In this document: in pieces, positions 61,209-64,000 of the stretch
Position numbering within the stretch: position 1 is the stretch's first letter
How the letters are laid out: the number at the start of each line of letters is the position of its first letter
NCBI GenBank assembly: GCA_963759955.1
Contig: CAVXCA010000038.1
Span: 1-64,000 of the forward strand
From: Roseiarcus sp963759955
Lineage (GTDB): Bacteria; Pseudomonadota; Alphaproteobacteria; Rhizobiales; Beijerinckiaceae
DNA: 64,000 bases
Direction: 5' to 3'
The notes under the pieces: generated by a model
Told to the model about the DNA's origin: nothing
Databases searched by the model: none
The model's input: only the letters and a program-made list of their open reading frames with translations
Translations under genes and position numbers: made by a program

Positions 61209-64000
61209 ATGTTCAGCCAACTCATGCGCTCGCGGCGTTTCGCGCCGCTCTTCTGGTGCCAATTCTTTTCCGCGTTCAACGATAATTTCGTTCGCCAGAT
61301 GCTGGCGATGCTCATCCTCTTTCGTTTCGGCGCCGAGGACGCCGGCGCGAAGGTCTCGCTCGCCGTCGCGATTTTCGTGCTGCCGTCGATCCCGCTGTCG
61401 CCGCTCGGCGGCGAGATCGCCGACGCCCACGACAAGGCCGCCGTCGCCCGATGGCTCAAGCTCGCCGAAATCTTCGTGCAGTTGGTTGCGGCGGCGGGGT
61501 TCTACTTCTCTTCGCTCGAATTGCTCTACGCCGCGCTGTTCGGGCTCGGCTGCATCGCCGCCCTGTTCGGACCGATCAAGTACGGCATCCTTCCCGACCA
61601 CTTGAAAGCCGAAGAGCTGATCTCCGGCAATGCGCTGGTCGAAGGCGCGACGTTCGCCGCGATCATCTGCGGTCTCGTCGTCGGCGGTTACGCGGCGGCC
61701 GAGGGGCGCGCGGCTTGGACGGTGGTCGCTCAACTCGTCGTGGTCGCGGCCGCATGCTACGGCTCGTCTTTGTTCATTCCAGCGACCGGGATCGGCGCGC
61801 CGAACCTGAAGATCGACTTCAATCTTTGGACGGCGACGCGTTCGATCCTCAGCGAACTCAGGGCCGACGATCGTCAGTGGGTCGGCGCCGTCGCGGTGAG
61901 CTGGTTCTGGATGGTCGGCGCGGTTACGCTGTCCCTGGTCCCCGTGATCATCAAATCGCGCGTCGGCGGCGGCGTCGAAGTCGAGACCGCGATCAATCTC
62001 TTCTTCGCCATCGGCATCGCCGCGGGATCGCTGCTCGCCGCGGCGCTCGCGCACGGGCGCATACAGCTCGCTCCGGCGCCATTCCTGCTGCTGATCATGG
62101 CGGGGATCGCCATCGCCGCCGGCTTGCAGACCGGCGCCATGCCCCAGGCGAGCGCCCAAATCGGCTTGGTCGACTTTTTCAGCGGCGCAGCCGGGCGCCG
62201 CATCGTAATCGAGCTGATCGCCTATTCCTGCGCCGCCGGGCTGTTCGTCGTGCCGATCTTCGCCGCGGTGCAAACCTGGGCGAGCGAGGATCGGCGCGCG
62301 CGCGTCATCGGCGCCGTCAATACGCTGAGCGCCCTCTTCATGGTCGCCGGGTCGCTCGCCACGACCCTGCTGCTGAAGCTGACCGGCCTCGGCGAATCAG
62401 CGGCCCTCGTCCTGCTCGGCCTCGCCAACGTCGTCGCGGCGATCTATTTCTTCCGCCGCCTGCCCGCCGATTTCCTCGCCTTCGCATTGCGCGTCTTGTG
62501 GCGCCTGGCGTTTCGGCTCGAAGTGGTCGGCGTCGAAAACCTCGCCAAGGCCGGCGCGCGCAAGATCATCGCGGTCAATCACGTCTCCTTTCTCGACGCC
62601 CCGATCGTGCTGTCGGTGCTCGGCGACGCGCCCGTGGTCGCCATCGACGTAGCGACGGCCAAGCTTTGGTGGATCAAGCCGTTCCTGAAACTGTGCGACG
62701 CCCGCGTGCTCGACCCGAGGCGCCCGATGGCGGCGCGCCCGCTAATCGACGAGGTCAAGAGAGGCAAGCGGCTGGTGATCTTTCCCGAGGGACGCAGCGC
62801 CGTCACCGGCTCCCTGATCAAGGTTTTTGACGGCGCGGCGATGATCGCCGACAAGGGCGAGGCGGTGGTGATTCCGGTGCGGATCGAGGGACCGGACCGC
62901 ACGCCATTCTCGCGGCTCCGCTCGGCGCAAACGCGACGCCGCTGGTTCCCCAAGACGACGGTGACGTTCGCACCCCCGCGGAGCATCGCCGTCGACCCGA
63001 ACCTACGCGGTCGCGAGCGCCGCCGCGCGGCCGGAGCGGCGCTCTACGACGTCATGTCCGACCTCGTCTTCGCCACGACGAGCTATCAGCGCACGCTCTT
63101 CGAAGCGTTCGAGGACGGCGCGCGCGAGCGCAAGAGCGGCCGCGTGATCCTCGAGGACCCGGTCGCCGGCACGCTCAAGCAACGCCGCTTTCGCCTCGGC
63201 GTCGCCTTGCTCGCGCGCAAGATCGTCGCGCGCACGACACCGGACGAAACGGTCGGCCTCATGCTGCCCAACGCCAACGGCGCTGCGGCGGCCTTCATGG
63301 CGGTGCAGGCGGCGGGCCGGGTCGTGGCGATGCTGAACTTCACCGCCGGCGCATTCAACCTGATCGCCGCCTGCCGCACGGCGAGAATCTATCAGGTTCT
63401 CTGCTCGAGGGCCTTCGTCGAGAAAGGAAAGCTGGAAGACATCATCCGGCAGATGGAGCCGCACGTCCGTTTCGTCTGGCTCGAGGATCTGCGCGACAGC
63501 GCTACGGCGCTCGACAAGGCGCGCGCTCTTCTCGAGCGGGGCCATGCGTTCGCGCCACGCCGACCCAGCGACCCCGCCATCGTGCTGTTCACCTCCGGAT
63601 CGGAAGGCATGCCGAAGGGGGTCGTGCTGTCCCACGCCAACATTCTCGCCAATGTCGCGCAGATCACCGCGCGCTTCGATTTCACCTCGGCGGACATCGT
63701 GTTCAACCCGCTGCCGATTTTCCACGCCTTCGGCCTGACCGGCGGAATGTTGCTGGGTCTGATGACCGGGATGAAGGTCTATTTGTATCCGACTCCGCTG
63801 CATTATCGGCAGATCCCGGAGCTCGTGTACAAAGTCAACGCGACCGCGCTGTTCGGCACCGACACGTTTCTGGCGGGCTACGCGCGCGCCGCCAACCCTT
63901 ACGACTTCCACTTGGTGCGCTATCTCGTCAGCGGCGCGGAACCGGTGAAAGCGGAGACGCGCCGGATCTATTTGGAGAAATTCGGTCTGCGCATTCTCGA
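61209..64000 (+). CDS. MFS transporter-acyltransferase-AMP ligase fusion (LplT-Aas-like), 3' end outside the window
   Basis: Open from ATG 61209 to the right edge (930 codons, no stop). Residues 1 to about 420 are an MFS/LplT-like flippase (FNDNFVRQMLAMLILFRFGA start; twelve helices). About 430-640 is a PlsC acyltransferase: NHVSFLDAPIVLSVLGD (HxxxxD) and VIFPEGRSAVTGSLIKVFDG (EGRS). From about 660 on is an AMP-binding acyl-ACP synthetase: IVLFTSGSEGMPKGVVLSHA and NPLPIFHAFGLTGGMLLGL. Together they import lysophospholipid and re-acylate it. Separate genes (lplT and aas) in E. coli. Confidence 0.93.
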   Translation, partial: MFSQLMRSRRFAPLFWCQFFSAFNDNFVRQMLAMLILFRFGAEDAGAKVSLAVAIFVLPSIPLSPLGGEIADAHDKAAVARWLKLAEIFVQLVAAAGFYFSSLELLYAALFGLGCIAALFGPIKYGILPDHLKAEELISGNALVEGATFAAIICGLVVGGYAAAEGRAAWTVVAQLVVVAAACYGSSLFIPATGIGAPNLKIDFNLWTATRSILSELRADDRQWVGAVAVSWFWMVGAVTLSLVPVIIKSRVGGGVEVETAINLFFAIGIAAGSLLAAALAHGRIQLAPAPFLLLIMAGIAIAAGLQTGAMPQASAQIGLVDFFSGAAGRRIVIELIAYSCAAGLFVVPIFAAVQTWASEDRRARVIGAVNTLSALFMVAGSLATTLLLKLTGLGESAALVLLGLANVVAAIYFFRRLPADFLAFALRVLWRLAFRLEVVGVENLAKAGARKIIAVNHVSFLDAPIVLSVLGDAPVVAIDVATAKLWWIKPFLKLCDARVLDPRRPMAARPLIDEVKRGKRLVIFPEGRSAVTGSLIKVFDGAAMIADKGEAVVIPVRIEGPDRTPFSRLRSAQTRRRWFPKTTVTFAPPRSIAVDPNLRGRERRRAAGAALYDVMSDLVFATTSYQRTLFEAFEDGARERKSGRVILEDPVAGTLKQRRFRLGVALLARKIVARTTPDETVGLMLPNANGAAAAFMAVQAAGRVVAMLNFTAGAFNLIAACRTARIYQVLCSRAFVEKGKLEDIIRQMEPHVRFVWLEDLRDSATALDKARALLERGHAFAPRRPSDPAIVLFTSGSEGMPKGVVLSHANILANVAQITARFDFTSADIVFNPLPIFHAFGLTGGMLLGLMTGMKVYLYPTPLHYRQIPELVYKVNATALFGTDTFLAGYARAANPYDFHLVRYLVSGAEPVKAETRRIYLEKFGLRIL

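Noticed and set aside
60151..61605. 484-codon frame overlapping the outer-membrane protein and the MFS fusion
   Set aside because: Crosses two real genes in another frame; no motif.

Overview
The window is high-GC, densely coded chromosomal DNA from an alphaproteobacterium, most probably of the order Hyphomicrobiales (Rhizobiales). The pointers are a C4-type 5-aminolevulinate synthase, the alphaproteobacterial SOS box (GTTC-N7-GTTC) before uvrA, a MipZ-type division ATPase, and gyrA and coaD in the same neighbourhood. A CbbR-controlled Calvin-cycle operon with form II RuBisCO (cbbM) says the organism can fix CO2, as purple non-sulfur bacteria and some chemoautotrophic relatives do. The genus cannot be fixed from the sequence.

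Layout. 1-7.1 kb is an accessory island: an IS66-family element cut by the window edge, a complete IS630-family element, then AT-richer DNA holding two divergent, tightly overlapped operons (RHH regulator, GmrSD-like nuclease and a small protein leftward; IS1-like DDE protein and a small protein rightward) around a shared 83-bp control region with paired repeats. 7.2-12.4 kb is a haem cluster (hemC, hemA, hemE, a small exported protein, hemF). 12.6-17.0 kb carries a frameshifted GMC oxidoreductase, pyrB, small exported and zinc-ribbon proteins, and coaD. 17.0-20.2 kb is a disrupted zone between coaD and gyrA: a 175-bp inverted-repeat element, an exported orphan protein, a second near-identical IS630 copy and the tail of a dead ThDP enzyme. 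20.2-31.5 kb holds gyrA, a MarC protein, a chemoreceptor, an exported chorismate mutase, a MAPEG protein, a dihaem peroxidase, a tetR-nitroreductase pair with palindromic operators, and phoH.

31.5-32.8 kb is a scar where a REP-associated transposase lies between the 3' end of an SDR gene and the 5' end of a second tetR that still carries its operator. A collagen-like lipoprotein and an intact SDR follow. 34.3-41.8 kb is the Calvin cluster: cbbF-cbbP-cbbT-cbbM-cbbE leftward, cbbR divergent. 41.9-50.6 kb is mainly housekeeping (DHFR-like, pterin dehydratase, DUF2478, ssb and uvrA around a LexA box, a lone Rieske gene, VOC protein, ParA-like ATPase, ndk). 50.7-53.5 kb contains a complete AbrB/PIN toxin-antitoxin pair with a readable promoter and operator, an SGNH esterase, large inverted repeats, an orphan VapB-like antitoxin and a 10-bp-phased CTTGAC array. 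53.5-64 kb has rarA, a beta-lactamase-fold hydrolase, a glyoxalase-family protein, a cation-efflux protein, mipZ, a GT8 glycosyltransferase, an outer-membrane barrel, and a large MFS-acyltransferase-ligase fusion running off the right edge.

No rRNA, tRNA or CRISPR array was recognised. Several dispersed palindromic intergenic repeats of one family recur (about 9.8, 43.7, 44.4, 50.7 and 52.5 kb). All assignments are by reading motifs and translations; no database search was possible.
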